From: CBDCPI01 sp965220245
GTDB taxonomy: Bacteria > Chloroflexota > Dehalococcoidia > Lucifugimonadales > UBA3495
Reading direction: 5' to 3'
Assembly (NCBI GenBank): GCA_965220245.1
Contig: CBDCPI010000015.1
Coordinates: forward strand, 1-64,000
Length of the DNA stretch: 64,000 nucleotides
Of the stretch, positions 8,358 to 16,072 are shown one piece after another. Position 1 is the stretch's first letter. Every line of letters starts with the position of its first letter. The translations under genes were made by a program, and so were the position numbers. The notes below the pieces were generated by a model. That model saw only the letters and a list, made by a program, of their open reading frames with translations, made no database searches and was not told the origin of the DNA.

Positions 8358-9194
8358 ATGCAACTGTTCCGACGGAGCCGAGGCGGAGTGGCGGTAATCG
8401 AGGTTTACGGGGTCATTGGCAATCACGTGCGGGTGCCGGTTTACTCCCGGCTGTTCGATACTGTCGCTAAGAGCCGGAAGTATCGGGCCGTGGTGCTGGA
8501 CATCGACTCCCCCGGTGGTTCGGCTTCCGGGTCCGAGTTGCTTTACCACAGCATCAAAAAAATCGCCGAGAGCAAACCGGTCATCGCCTACGTGCGAGGC
8601 ATCGGAGCTTCCGGCGGCTACTACCTGGCTTGCGCGGCCAGCAAGGTGGTGGCGCTCCCCACCGCCCTAGTCGGTTCCATCGGCGTGATTTACCTTAGGC
8701 CGGTTATGGAGCAACTGCTGGGTAAAGTGGGGGTGGAGTTTTCCGTTTTCAAGGGCGGCAGGCTGAAGGATATGGGAGGCTTTTGGCGAAGCCCGACCCC
8801 CGAAGAGGGCGAAAGGTTCCAAGTCCTGATTAACGAGATCTATGAGAACTTCGTTTCGGTGGTAGCCCACGGGCGCTCCCTGAGCGAGGCCGAGGTACGA
8901 GAACTGGCTACCGGGGAGGTAGTCACCGCTCGCCGGGGAGTGGACCTAGGGCTTGTCGACCAGATGGGTGACTTCGACAGCGCCTTACAACTGGCCGCGG
9001 AACTGGGTAATGCCAAGCCCCGGGCCCGCTGGTTGCGGCCCAGGCGGTCTTTCGGGCAACGGCTTTTTGGACGGATGGGCGGCGTTTCCAGCGTGTCTAT
9101 CCTCTCCGAACAGTTCCAGCAACTATTCACGGGGGGTATCTACTATCTAGAGCCCTCTTTTATGCTAAGCACCGAGTGGCGTGCCGAGGACTAA
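8358..9194 (+). CDS. sppA: Signal peptide peptidase SppA-like S49 protease
   Basis: A 278-residue S49 family protease. LDIDSPGGSASGSE near residue 52 and GIGASGGYYLA place the catalytic serine at residue 85. The lysine of RLKDMG at residue 137 is 52 residues later, the same spacing as the Ser-Lys dyad of Bacillus SppA. The usual N-terminal transmembrane anchor is missing; the protein starts MQLFRRSRGGVAVIEVYG, straight into the first strand. It therefore resembles the short cytoplasmic or peripheral form. GGGGAGGCGAC is an excellent ribosome site before the ATG. The last bases of the gene are repeated 54 bp downstream, at 9232-9249. Confidence 0.9.
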   Translation: MQLFRRSRGGVAVIEVYGVIGNHVRVPVYSRLFDTVAKSRKYRAVVLDIDSPGGSASGSELLYHSIKKIAESKPVIAYVRGIGASGGYYLACAASKVVALPTALVGSIGVIYLRPVMEQLLGKVGVEFSVFKGGRLKDMGGFWRSPTPEEGERFQVLINEIYENFVSVVAHGRSLSEAEVRELATGEVVTARRGVDLGLVDQMGDFDSALQLAAELGNAKPRARWLRPRRSFGQRLFGRMGGVSSVSILSEQFQQLFTGGIYYLEPSFMLSTEWRAED

Positions 9195-9275
9195 CTTGAA
9201 ATTCTGCGGGGATTCGTCTTGAGCATTGCTCGGCGTGCCGAGGACTAACCGGAGTTTCGGGGGGCTAGTAGTCCG

Positions 9276-10043
9276 TCATTGCTGTAATGATGGGTAGAGG
9301 GACTTCAGTTTGATACGTGCGTCCGCGGTGGTGAAGCGCCAGTCCACTTGTATGCCGTCCCGGTTGCGCTGAGCCTGCCACGCTGCCACCTCCCTCCGCA
9401 GGACGCTTCGGTCCGGGATGCGGCGGCCCAGGCATTGCCGGGCCATCACGCCGGTCTCGATCTCCGCCATGTTCAACCAACTGCCATGCTTGGGCGTGTA
9501 GTGGACTTCCAACCGTTCGGCGATGCGCCGGGCCTCGGCGGGTTCAAACGCCTCATACAATGAGGCCGGGTGGTGGGTGTTCAAGTTGTCCATCACCAGC
9601 ACTATCCGGTCCTTGTCAGCATAGTCCTCGTCCACCAGTTTCTTGACCACCCGCGCCCAATCGGCTTTCGTCCGCCGGTCCGTCACCTCCACACCCCGCC
9701 ATCCCTCCAAAGGCGCGAACAGCATGAACAGGTTACTCACGCCGTTGCGTTCGTATTCATAGTCGTAAGAACCTGCCGCTCCGGGCCGGGGTGGACTCGG
9801 CAGGCGCGTTTCTTTCACCTGCTGTTTGCTGGTCTCGTCCAGGCAGACCAGAACCTCGTTGTCCAGAACCTCGTTGTCCTCGTAGGGGCGATGATAGACC
9901 TCCAGCACATCTTCCATGGCACAGACAAACTCCGAACTGCCCTCCGGCGGGATGCACCAGCACTCTTTCAGCCAGGGCTTGAGTCGGTTTTTTTCAGCGT
10001 CTGGCGTACCGTTTCGGTGCTGATGCTGTCCACTATCTCGCAC
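9276..10043 (-). CDS. IS630 transposase, DDE catalytic part (second frame)
   Basis: This frame encodes the DDE domain: VCLDETSKQQ carries the first catalytic Asp, VLVMDNLNTHHPAS the second, and the region LNMAEIETGVMARQC the final Glu. The frame has no convincing start of its own. It joins the upstream frame at a run of seven adenines (T7 at 9988-9994 on the plus strand), giving the continuous family sequence QTLKKNRLKPWLKECW. Programmed frameshifting at this run is the likely mode of expression; the same run is present in the other copy. Confidence 0.85.
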   Translation of the reverse strand: MRDSGQHQHRNGTPDAEKNRLKPWLKECWCIPPEGSSEFVCAMEDVLEVYHRPYEDNEVLDNEVLVCLDETSKQQVKETRLPSPPRPGAAGSYDYEYERNGVSNLFMLFAPLEGWRGVEVTDRRTKADWARVVKKLVDEDYADKDRIVLVMDNLNTHHPASLYEAFEPAEARRIAERLEVHYTPKHGSWLNMAEIETGVMARQCLGRRIPDRSVLRREVAAWQAQRNRDGIQVDWRFTTADARIKLKSLYPSLQQ

Positions 10044-10447
10044 TCAACCAGCCGCTCCGCCAGCAGTCTCAAGGTCCAACTGGCCCGGCCCTCCGGCGGT
10101 TCTCCGCAGGCCAGGGCAATCAGGTGGGCTTCCCCTTGACCGTCCAGTAGCCTCGGACGCCGGTTAAGTTGCCGCTTTCGTGCCAGCGCCGCCTCAATCC
10201 CCTCCTCCACGCACCGCCGGCGCACCCGTTCCACCGTGGCGGTGCCCACCTTCAGCGCCCGGGCAATCTCCTCGTCTTTCATGGCGCCTTCAGATTGGGT
10301 CTCATCGCTAAGCAGCAGGATGCGGGCGTGAGTCTGCTTGTATGCTGCCGCCCGTCCTCTGCACACCAGCGCCACCAGTTCCTGCTGCTCCTCCTCCGCC
10401 AGCCGTACCCGGTATTTATTCGCCATCATCCACACCCCACTTCCCAA
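9968..10447 (-). CDS. IS630 transposase, helix-turn-helix part (first frame)
   Basis: A 159-residue frame with paired N-terminal helix-turn-helix domains. RVRLAEEEQQELVALVCRG and EEIARALKVGTATVERVRRR are typical of IS630 DNA-binding regions. The real reading path leaves this frame at the A7 run around 9988-9994 and continues in the DDE frame, so the last residues after TLKK are probably not used in the full transposase. The ATG lies inside the right part of the element, about 65 bp from its end. Confidence 0.85.
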   Translation of the reverse strand: MGSGVWMMANKYRVRLAEEEQQELVALVCRGRAAAYKQTHARILLLSDETQSEGAMKDEEIARALKVGTATVERVRRRCVEEGIEAALARKRQLNRRPRLLDGQGEAHLIALACGEPPEGRASWTLRLLAERLVECEIVDSISTETVRQTLKKTDSSPG

Positions 10448-10514
10448 ACTTCTCCTCGGCTAATTACCCTATACTACCCCACCACCCATCAGTTCAACGA
10501 TGCTCGGCTACTAG

Positions 10515-10932
10515 GCTTACGGCTAAATCCCAACCGGGTACGGTCTCATACGCTCCGGCGCCGCAACGCCCTTTAAGACAGGTGTCGACAGACGACGTGC
10601 CAGCCCGTCCCGCCCATACCAGCGGCGGGCTGACATCCCGTTACCGGGCACAGACATTGTGCTATAAGTCCGCTCATCCTTAACCTAGTGGAACAACCGT
10701 CAGGGAGCGGAACGGATTTGAAGGACCTCCTTAGCTGCGACAGGTCCTTCGACTGCGCTCCGTTCCGCCTGTGGCTCCACTCCGCTTCGCTCAGGATGAG
10801 CGGAGGTCCCAACTCGTTCACCCTGAGCGAAGCGACCAGAGGGAGCGCAGTCGAAGGGCCGGGTTCGAGGGAGCAGGCTTGTTTATAACTGCTCAGAGTG
10901 ACACTCCGAGCAGATAGGCCGGTAAAATGCGG
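10515..10932. other. Intergenic region with inverted-repeat blocks, no gene seen
   Basis: GGTCCTTCGACTGCGCTCC near 10743 and GGAGCGCAGTCGAAGG near 10842 are inverted copies. Between them lie GCTTCGCTCAGGATGAGCGG and a second opposed copy. The same blocks recur at 7050 and 53690. A weak family-B-like end, ATAACTGCTCAGAGTG, lies near 10886. I see no protein or RNA gene. Confidence 0.5.
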
Positions 10933-11394
10933 CTAGGGAGGCAGCACCACCCGAAAGCGGTACTTCTCGGCTAGTTCCTGCATCGCTTCGGGTGGCGGAT
11001 AACCGTGTTCTTCCACCAAGGGGGCAAGCTCCTCAAAGTAATGCTCGAATCCGGCCGGCGATGCGATGAGCAGGAACTTGGACGGAGTCGGCAGTGGATT
11101 GGTGAAGGTGTGGACGGTGCCCCGGGGAATCAACACAAAAGTGCCCGCCGGCGCTTGCACCATCTCGTCTCCCACTAGTACCCGAAACAGCCCTTCCACC
11201 ACATAAATCCCCTCTTCCATTTCCAAGTGGAGGTGGGGCGCTGGTCCGGGAAACTCGGGGTCGACGATGTACTCGAGCAATGAATAGCGGCCACCGGTAT
11301 CCCCGGTGACCGCTTTGAATCCAATGCTGCTGCCCGGAGCGGCGATGCTCCGCCCTTCACCAGGGCCCAAAATAACTTTGCCAGCCTCTGTCAA
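10933..11394 (-). CDS. Cupin-domain protein
   Basis: A 153-residue single-domain cupin. The first motif is PHLHLEMEEGIYVVEG, providing the HxH and Glu metal ligands, and the second is VLIPRGTVHTFTNP, providing the last His. The C-terminal extension FEELAPLVEEHGYPPPE is typical of the subgroup annotated as cupin domain-containing or quercetin-dioxygenase-like proteins. Start codon is TTG with an AAGGAG site upstream. It stands alone next to the IS elements, and its function is not predictable beyond a metal-binding beta barrel. Confidence 0.8.
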   Translation of the reverse strand: MTEAGKVILGPGEGRSIAAPGSSIGFKAVTGDTGGRYSLLEYIVDPEFPGPAPHLHLEMEEGIYVVEGLFRVLVGDEMVQAPAGTFVLIPRGTVHTFTNPLPTPSKFLLIASPAGFEHYFEELAPLVEEHGYPPPEAMQELAEKYRFRVVLPP

Positions 11395-11794
11395 CTCGCG
11401 TCCACTCCTTTAGTTTGTGGTGTCCAAATCTAATTTTGTGCAAGGCGCCCGTTGAACACCTCCCAGCCGGATGAATTTCTAATAAGGAGACTTTTATCCT
11501 CTGTAACAAGTGATTTATGGGCGATGCCTTGAGTTGCTACACTGCTCCCGCAAGACCTTCAGTGAAGTCGGGTGTGGATTGAGACGCCACAGCCTCACTT
11601 GCCGCGTCCACATACGCCGCATTTATGGAGGTTACTCCTTCCAAAGCAGCGCGACTGACCACTGAAGCCGCCGCAGTCAACAGGATGCGAGGATGTTGCC
11701 TATTCTTCAACAGGGCCGCCATCCCGTCTTCGGTAAAAGGCTTGATGGCGCCACTGTCTTCGGGATCGGTCCGATAGTAGTCGAGGTGAGCAAC

Positions 11795-12877
11795 GGCTTT
11801 GTTGCATGAATATTGGCAGCACATGAAATGTCCCGACACCCTTTGAATCGAGCTATGCTACTCGATAGCTATCCGGCATTCCCAAGTGGGTCATCCGATT
11901 CAAAGCGGCACACTTTACCTTGGCTTCCACCTTCTGCTGCGGTAACTTCCTGGCCTGAAGATAGGAACCAAAGATGGTCTTGAACCGAAACATGGCAGTC
12001 TCGGCCAGGGAACGCCGATGATAGCCCGACTCTTGTTTCCACCGCTTACGTCCTACCTTCCGAATCCTTCTCAGGTTCTCGTCCCGCACCAGGGGCGGGG
12101 CGGCACAGTTCCCATGCTGCCAGATACGGGCATCCTTTCGAGGTGGAATTGCTACCCGCCTGACACCTCTGACAGCGCAGCCCTCATATACCTTCCTTTT
12201 GTCGTAGGCCCCATCGCCACCCACCTGCTCCACTGACTCGGTGCTCTGGTCCAGAAGTTCGGGCACCGCTCCCGCATCGTCCAGGCTGGCCTCGCTCAGT
12301 ACCACGGCCTGGATCTCCTGGGTTTCACTGTCCACGCTTAGATGGAGCTTCCTCCAGGTGCGCCGTTTGGTATAGCCATGCTGACGCACCTTCCATTCTC
12401 CCTCCCCAAAGACTTTCAACCCGGTGCTGTCCAGTACCAGGTGCAAGGGCCCAGCAGCTTTCCTGAGCAAGGAAACCCCCAGGCGCTTGGCGCGCTTGCA
12501 GAGGGTGGTATAGTCCGGCACCGGCAAATCCCACTCCAGCAAGTGAAACACGGACCGGAGAAACCCTTCGGCAGCCCTCAGGGTCAAGTGGAAGACGCTG
12601 CGCACCATCAACAGACACTGGATTGCTCCATCGGAATACTGAAACTGCCCACCGCGCTTTCGGGGGCCGTCGGGCTTCCAGGCCCCAATATCCTCTTCGC
12701 TGGTCCATAGGGTTATTGAACCCCGCTGGACCAGGCTTTCGTTGTAGTCATGCCAGTTACGTATCCGATACTGGGATTTCCTGGTGGTGGTGCGTTTCTT
12801 GGGACGAGCTTTGGAGGCTTGCGGTGTTCGCTTCATGCCTCCAGCTTAACACTACCTCCCATTCATTCAACAAAGCC
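11795..12877 (-). mobile_element. IS5-family (IS903-type) insertion sequence, copy 1
   Basis: A 1083-bp element. The ends GGCTTTGTTGCATGAAT (left) and ATTCATTCAACAAAGCC (right) are inverted repeats of the IS903 type. It is flanked by exact 9-bp duplications GTGAGCAAC at 11786-11794 and 12878-12886. It is almost identical to the copy at 42214-43296; the encoded transposases differ at one residue (CAAPP versus CATPP). Recent transposition is therefore likely. Confidence 0.95.
11853..12836 (-). CDS. IS5/IS903-type transposase
   Basis: A 327-residue single-frame DDE transposase. The IS903 group N-terminus (YNESLVQRGSITLWTSEE) is followed by LVLDSTGLKVFGEGEWK with the first Asp, by GGDGAYDKRKVYEG with the second Asp, and by a YHRRSLAETAMFRFK region carrying the Glu. 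A basic N-terminus (KARPKKRTTTRKSQ) fits DNA binding. Intact and probably active. Confidence 0.93.
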   Translation of the reverse strand: MKRTPQASKARPKKRTTTRKSQYRIRNWHDYNESLVQRGSITLWTSEEDIGAWKPDGPRKRGGQFQYSDGAIQCLLMVRSVFHLTLRAAEGFLRSVFHLLEWDLPVPDYTTLCKRAKRLGVSLLRKAAGPLHLVLDSTGLKVFGEGEWKVRQHGYTKRRTWRKLHLSVDSETQEIQAVVLSEASLDDAGAVPELLDQSTESVEQVGGDGAYDKRKVYEGCAVRGVRRVAIPPRKDARIWQHGNCAAPPLVRDENLRRIRKVGRKRWKQESGYHRRSLAETAMFRFKTIFGSYLQARKLPQQKVEAKVKCAALNRMTHLGMPDSYRVA

Positions 12878-13986
12878 GTGAGCAACTATAATCTCTCGTG
12901 CTTGGTCGGTGCTCGGAAGCGGAAGTTCCACTGAGTTTGGGTCGTTGGGGTCCAATCGGGCGATTCCAGCCAAGCCGGCTTCACCCCAAGCCGCTGACAA
13001 GCCAACGGAGGCTTGCTGGTGGGTCGTCAAGACGCAGGAAAAGAAATTATGGGCTGTATTTGCATACCCAGGCCGCACTGCACATAGCGCAAACTCTTTC
13101 GCAAATTCAAGACGGTGCCTTCGGGCCATCTGGTCGACAAGGTTCTTGATGTCATCAATGAAAAGGTATCCTCCCTCGAACCCGGCGGCTCGCAAATAGA
13201 GGACCATGTCATTGAATAGAAAACCGCGCGAGTACTCCAATATCTTCGTGTCCCGGGGAATATAGAACGGTTCGAGACTGTTGTCCCTTCTGAAGGACTT
13301 AAGGTGATCTTCGAACCCGCCCACGGCAAGCGCTACTGCTGAGTCGCGTTGCACTCCTTCTTCAATCAACCGGTTTATAACCTCTTGGTCTAGTTGCACA
13401 GCGTCGATTGCATTGGCGTGTAATATATCGTCATTGAGCAGGTTAGCAGGGTCCTCAGAACCATCCAAGTTAGTCACGACTTGCTGTACCTGTTGTTCCG
13501 TCAGTTGCTCTAATCGCAGAGAGGCCCGCGCTGATTCCAGTACTCGGCTTTTGCATATATCAACCAATGCCGATAGGGCCAACTGCTCCATGTAGCGTCG
13601 GTCTACTTGGGAAGGAAAGGACACGTAGACCACTAGCGCAGAGAATCGACCGCTGAATTCCGTCCAGCCCCAGTCTTGGTTGATTCGCTGCCGAAAGTAA
13701 CGGAGCAGCGCAGTCTTACCCATGCCCCGACCAGCTTCCTGGTCGCCCCTGGACTAGAGGTAGGCAAGCCGTACCCTGTTTTGAAAATCATCGGGACGAA
13801 TCAGAAACTGCTCAAATTTCTCGATGCTGGGGCGCACCGGCTCTTCGGCGTAAATAGCCCCATTGCGCCGGGGGTCAGTGTTGTAAGGGTCAGAAACGGC
13901 CATGACCGGGAATGGCAGGTCTTTCAGTCCGAGTTTTGCATAGGGAGAATCCCCTTGTTGCGTGCTTCTTCTGGGTATTTGCAGCA

Positions 13987-14748
13987 TTACGTCCTCCTGA
14001 TGAGATTGTAAATTTGAATGGAACCCCGGTCCCGCACCAAGGGCTTTCGCCGACCAGTGATACCCTCATATTGCAGGCCAACCGTAAAGGGGCACAAATC
14101 TAAGTCAAGGATACGGTTAAGGGCCTCGTCGAACACCCCTTCAGGTATTTTGAGATACTGACAAACCTCGTCGCGGACTTCGGGCAAGCTATAGTAGCCA
14201 GCCATAGGAGTCAAATCTACAAGCGATTTGTGAATGGCATCAAGAAGTTTCTTTTGTGTTCCAGTGTCGGCTATATCCGGCTCACAGAAGTAGATATGGA
14301 AGGGTTCTCCAGAATTCAGCCTAACTTTCAGGGGAGTGTACCAATCGTGAGACGAGGAATCCTGGATGCACGGCGTATAGCTCTTATCGAAACCACAACC
14401 GAGTTGGTCGTCCCTCATCAGGTTCAACAACCGAAGGCTTATTAACCGGTCGCACATAGACCGAAAAATAGATTCGCTGATGCGAATTTCCGGCATTGTC
14501 TTTTGCAGAACCTGTTTTCGTAGAGCCTCTTCCAGTTTCTTGGAGTGACTATTATTTAGCGTCGATAACACTTGCTCCGCTTGGTCTCTTGCTTCATCAC
14601 CGAAGGTCGGTTCAAGTAATCGCGAAATATAATCACTGTCACTGATTTTGTCTACCTCGACTATCGGTCTCCAAACTCCTTCAAGGGTGAGGTGCTTTTG
14701 GACCACCGTGCGGAGATTGTCGTAAGTCCGCAGGTGTGCCTCGGCCAT
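13987..14748 (-). CDS. Uncharacterised protein, likely C-terminal part of the nuclease-like gene
   Basis: A 253-residue frame. It begins MAEAHLRTYDNLRTVVQKH and has a possible winged-helix segment (ISESIFRSMCDRLISLRL). The C-terminus is YNLIRRT, and its stop overlaps the ATPase start as TAATG. Upstream, the same frame stays open as KDLRRV before the ATG. The neighbouring nuclease-like frame enters exactly there but one base out of phase, so both were probably one gene of about 450 residues. A separate gene is possible, since AAGGA lies about 15 bases before the ATG. No family is recognised. Confidence 0.5.
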   Translation of the reverse strand: MAEAHLRTYDNLRTVVQKHLTLEGVWRPIVEVDKISDSDYISRLLEPTFGDEARDQAEQVLSTLNNSHSKKLEEALRKQVLQKTMPEIRISESIFRSMCDRLISLRLLNLMRDDQLGCGFDKSYTPCIQDSSSHDWYTPLKVRLNSGEPFHIYFCEPDIADTGTQKKLLDAIHKSLVDLTPMAGYYSLPEVRDEVCQYLKIPEGVFDEALNRILDLDLCPFTVGLQYEGITGRRKPLVRDRGSIQIYNLIRRT

Positions 14749-15335
14749 GACGCGCCGGAGGTCCTTGTGTTGACGATTGTTTCGGAAACTTGGAGGCCTC
14801 GGCGCAGTTCCATGTCAAGTATCTTGGCGTTGTTGACAAGTATGGGGACGGGTCTCAACCCAGGCCCTACTGGGTGAATCCCAAGCCCCAAACAAGCTGC
14901 TAGTCCGTTTTGCTCGAACGCCGCGGTAGACATGAAGACCGGGCACAACTCCTTCAACAACAGGTCTGGATTGAGGGTGAGATAGTCCAGAATCTTGGCA
15001 AAGAAGACCACCACGTCGTTTTTCGCCGGAGACCCCTGACGGTTATTCAGTTCCATTATAGCAGTGACATCCGAGTGCTTGGCGACGATGTCGATTTCAT
15101 GCAGGACACCAGAGGCGGTGGACAACTCGTAACCTAGACGCATTTCCCGCTCTTGGGAAATCTCCCAACCACTCAGGCTGGTGATGCAACTGGACCGGAA
15201 GTTGCGTTCAAATCCCTGGTCGGGCAAGTCGTCTCGGTCTACGTGCTGCCATTCCTCGTTAACGAACCGGTAGCAGTGTTTGAGGAAGTCAACGGCTGCC
15301 CTCGGCAGTTCGTCTTCCACTCGGATTGCAACCAT
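14661..15335 (-). CDS. Nuclease-like protein, N-terminal part (probable frameshift)
   Basis: A 224-residue frame, of which the first 190 or so look genuine. EIDIVAKHSDVTAIMELNN has the strand-D-strand-E pattern of PD-(D/E)xK nucleases, although the usual Lys is replaced by Asn (ELNN rather than ExK). AKNDVVVFFAKILDYL follows as the usual helix. After SETIVNT the frame runs into unrelated sequence, while the alternative frame continues as KDLRRVMAEAH in the gene at 13987-14748. One base lost or gained near 14770 explains both. Together with the downstream ATPase it forms a two-gene, nuclease-plus-ATPase arrangement. The nuclease call is tentative. Confidence 0.5.
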   Translation of the reverse strand: MVAIRVEDELPRAAVDFLKHCYRFVNEEWQHVDRDDLPDQGFERNFRSSCITSLSGWEISQEREMRLGYELSTASGVLHEIDIVAKHSDVTAIMELNNRQGSPAKNDVVVFFAKILDYLTLNPDLLLKELCPVFMSTAAFEQNGLAACLGLGIHPVGPGLRPVPILVNNAKILDMELRRGLQVSETIVNTRTSGASWPRHTCGLTTISARWSKSTSPLKEFGDR

Positions 15336-15362
15336 CTTTTCTCATCCCATTGCGAATAGCTT

Positions 15363-15390
15363 GAATCATCGGGCTTAAGCCCGATGATTC
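15363..15390. terminator. 28-bp perfect palindrome between two minus-strand genes
   Basis: GAATCATCGGGCTT is followed directly by its reverse complement AAGCCCGATGATTC. It sits eight bases downstream of the Uma2 stop codon and 28 bases upstream of the nuclease-like start. A hairpin terminator for the Uma2 gene is the simplest reading, though no T tract follows. A binding site for a dimeric regulator or a mobile-element end are alternatives. Confidence 0.4.
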
Positions 15391-15397
15391 GGCCTCG

Positions 15398-16066
15398 CTA
15401 CCGCCGCCGCCGGAACAGGCGCCACACGGGAACGCTGAAGCCAGGGAGCAATTCACCCCCGTCCAGCGTGTCATCTTCGCCTAGGGTTACCGGGGCGGCG
15501 TTGGGGCGGTGTCTGGTGACGGTGGTAGTTTCCGGGTCGGCTACCCAGACTTCCTGGGAGCCGTAGCTGAGCCACATCGCGGCTTTGGCGGCCATTTCGG
15601 GGTTGGAATTGCTTGGTGATTTGACTTCGACGACCAGGTCGGGAGCCAACTCCGGGTAGCCCTGCGTCCCTGGCGGGATGCGGCCCGGCGCGATCCAGGC
15701 CACGTCGGGAGCGCGCACGGTGTCGGGGTCCCGTTCCAGCCGGTAGCCGGGTTCGCCGACGCGGATTTCTCCATAGTCGTTGAGCACTACATAATGGACT
15801 AGAATGTAATGGGTGTGACTCACTACATCGCCGTGTGGGTCTCCAGTTGGCATTTTGGGAACCAACACTCCACGGATAAGCTCATATCGGACACCGTCCT
15901 CCCGGGGCATCCGCAGCAGTTCGTCGGCGGTTACTAGGGTTCGAACAGTAGTCATTTCGCTAGGCACCTTTTCAACCAATACTCCGCGGATAAGCTCGTA
16001 CCGCCTGCCATCCCTCGGCATCAGAAGCAATTCATCAGCGGTTATTGGTTTTTGCTCGGAGGTCAT
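15398..16066 (-). CDS. Uma2-family (DUF820) PD-(D/E)xK endonuclease with duplicated N-terminus
   Basis: Uma2 nucleases are common, mostly uncharacterised proteins of restriction-endonuclease fold. Here VRAPDVAWIAP, DLVVEVKSPSN and GSQEVWVADPET supply the PD...ExK core (D in APD, E and K in EVK). The N-terminus is repeated. TADELLLMPRDGRRYELIRG (residues 9-28) recurs as TADELLRMPREDGVRYELIRG about 37 residues later, mirrored by a roughly 100-bp DNA duplication. The ancestral start is probably the ATG at 15955, with AAGGTG upstream. The first copy may have been added later. Confidence 0.8.
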   Translation of the reverse strand: MTSEQKPITADELLLMPRDGRRYELIRGVLVEKVPSEMTTVRTLVTADELLRMPREDGVRYELIRGVLVPKMPTGDPHGDVVSHTHYILVHYVVLNDYGEIRVGEPGYRLERDPDTVRAPDVAWIAPGRIPPGTQGYPELAPDLVVEVKSPSNSNPEMAAKAAMWLSYGSQEVWVADPETTTVTRHRPNAAPVTLGEDDTLDGGELLPGFSVPVWRLFRRRR

Positions 16067-16072
16067 CTCTGG

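Larger units (their letters stand above)
9268..10511 (-). mobile_element. IS630-family insertion sequence, copy 1
   Basis: About 1.24 kb. Imperfect inverted ends read GTAGTCCGTCATTGCTG at the left and, reverse-complemented, GTAGCCGAGCATCGTTG at the right. Each is flanked by TA within CTAG (9265-9268 and 10511-10514), the TA duplication expected for IS630/Tc1-type elements. It carries two overlapping transposase frames. A diverged second copy lies at 34498-35729, and the ends of both copies start with CTAGT. Confidence 0.88.
11537..13987 (-). pseudogene. P-loop ATPase gene, broken by an IS903-type insertion and an in-frame TAG
   Basis: Reading from 13987 leftwards, 77 residues (MLQIPRRSTQQGDSPY...) lead to an in-frame TAG at 13754-13756. 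The same frame then continues directly into GDQEAGRGMGKTALLRYF, a Walker A-like loop. GGYLFIDDIKNLVDQ near 13160 looks like Walker B. The frame is then cut at VAH by the element at 11795-12877. Removing the element and one 9-bp duplication joins it to LDYYRTDPEDSGAIKPF and to a C-terminal segment RILLTAAASVVSRAALEG that resembles an AAA+ lid. The reconstructed product is about 450 residues. Its start ATG overlaps the stop of the upstream gene (TAATG) and follows AGGAGG, so the two were translationally coupled. I do not recognise a named family. It is inactive as it stands, unless it is the C-terminal half starting at 13723. Confidence 0.75.

Noticed and set aside
11537..11839. A separate 100-residue minus-strand gene
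   Set aside because: Its first residues come from the IS end; the remainder is the C-terminus of the interrupted ATPase.
13754..13756. In-frame TAG in the ATPase read as pyrrolysine
   Set aside because: No pyrrolysine genes are visible, the gene also carries an IS and its partner a frameshift, so decay is the simpler explanation.
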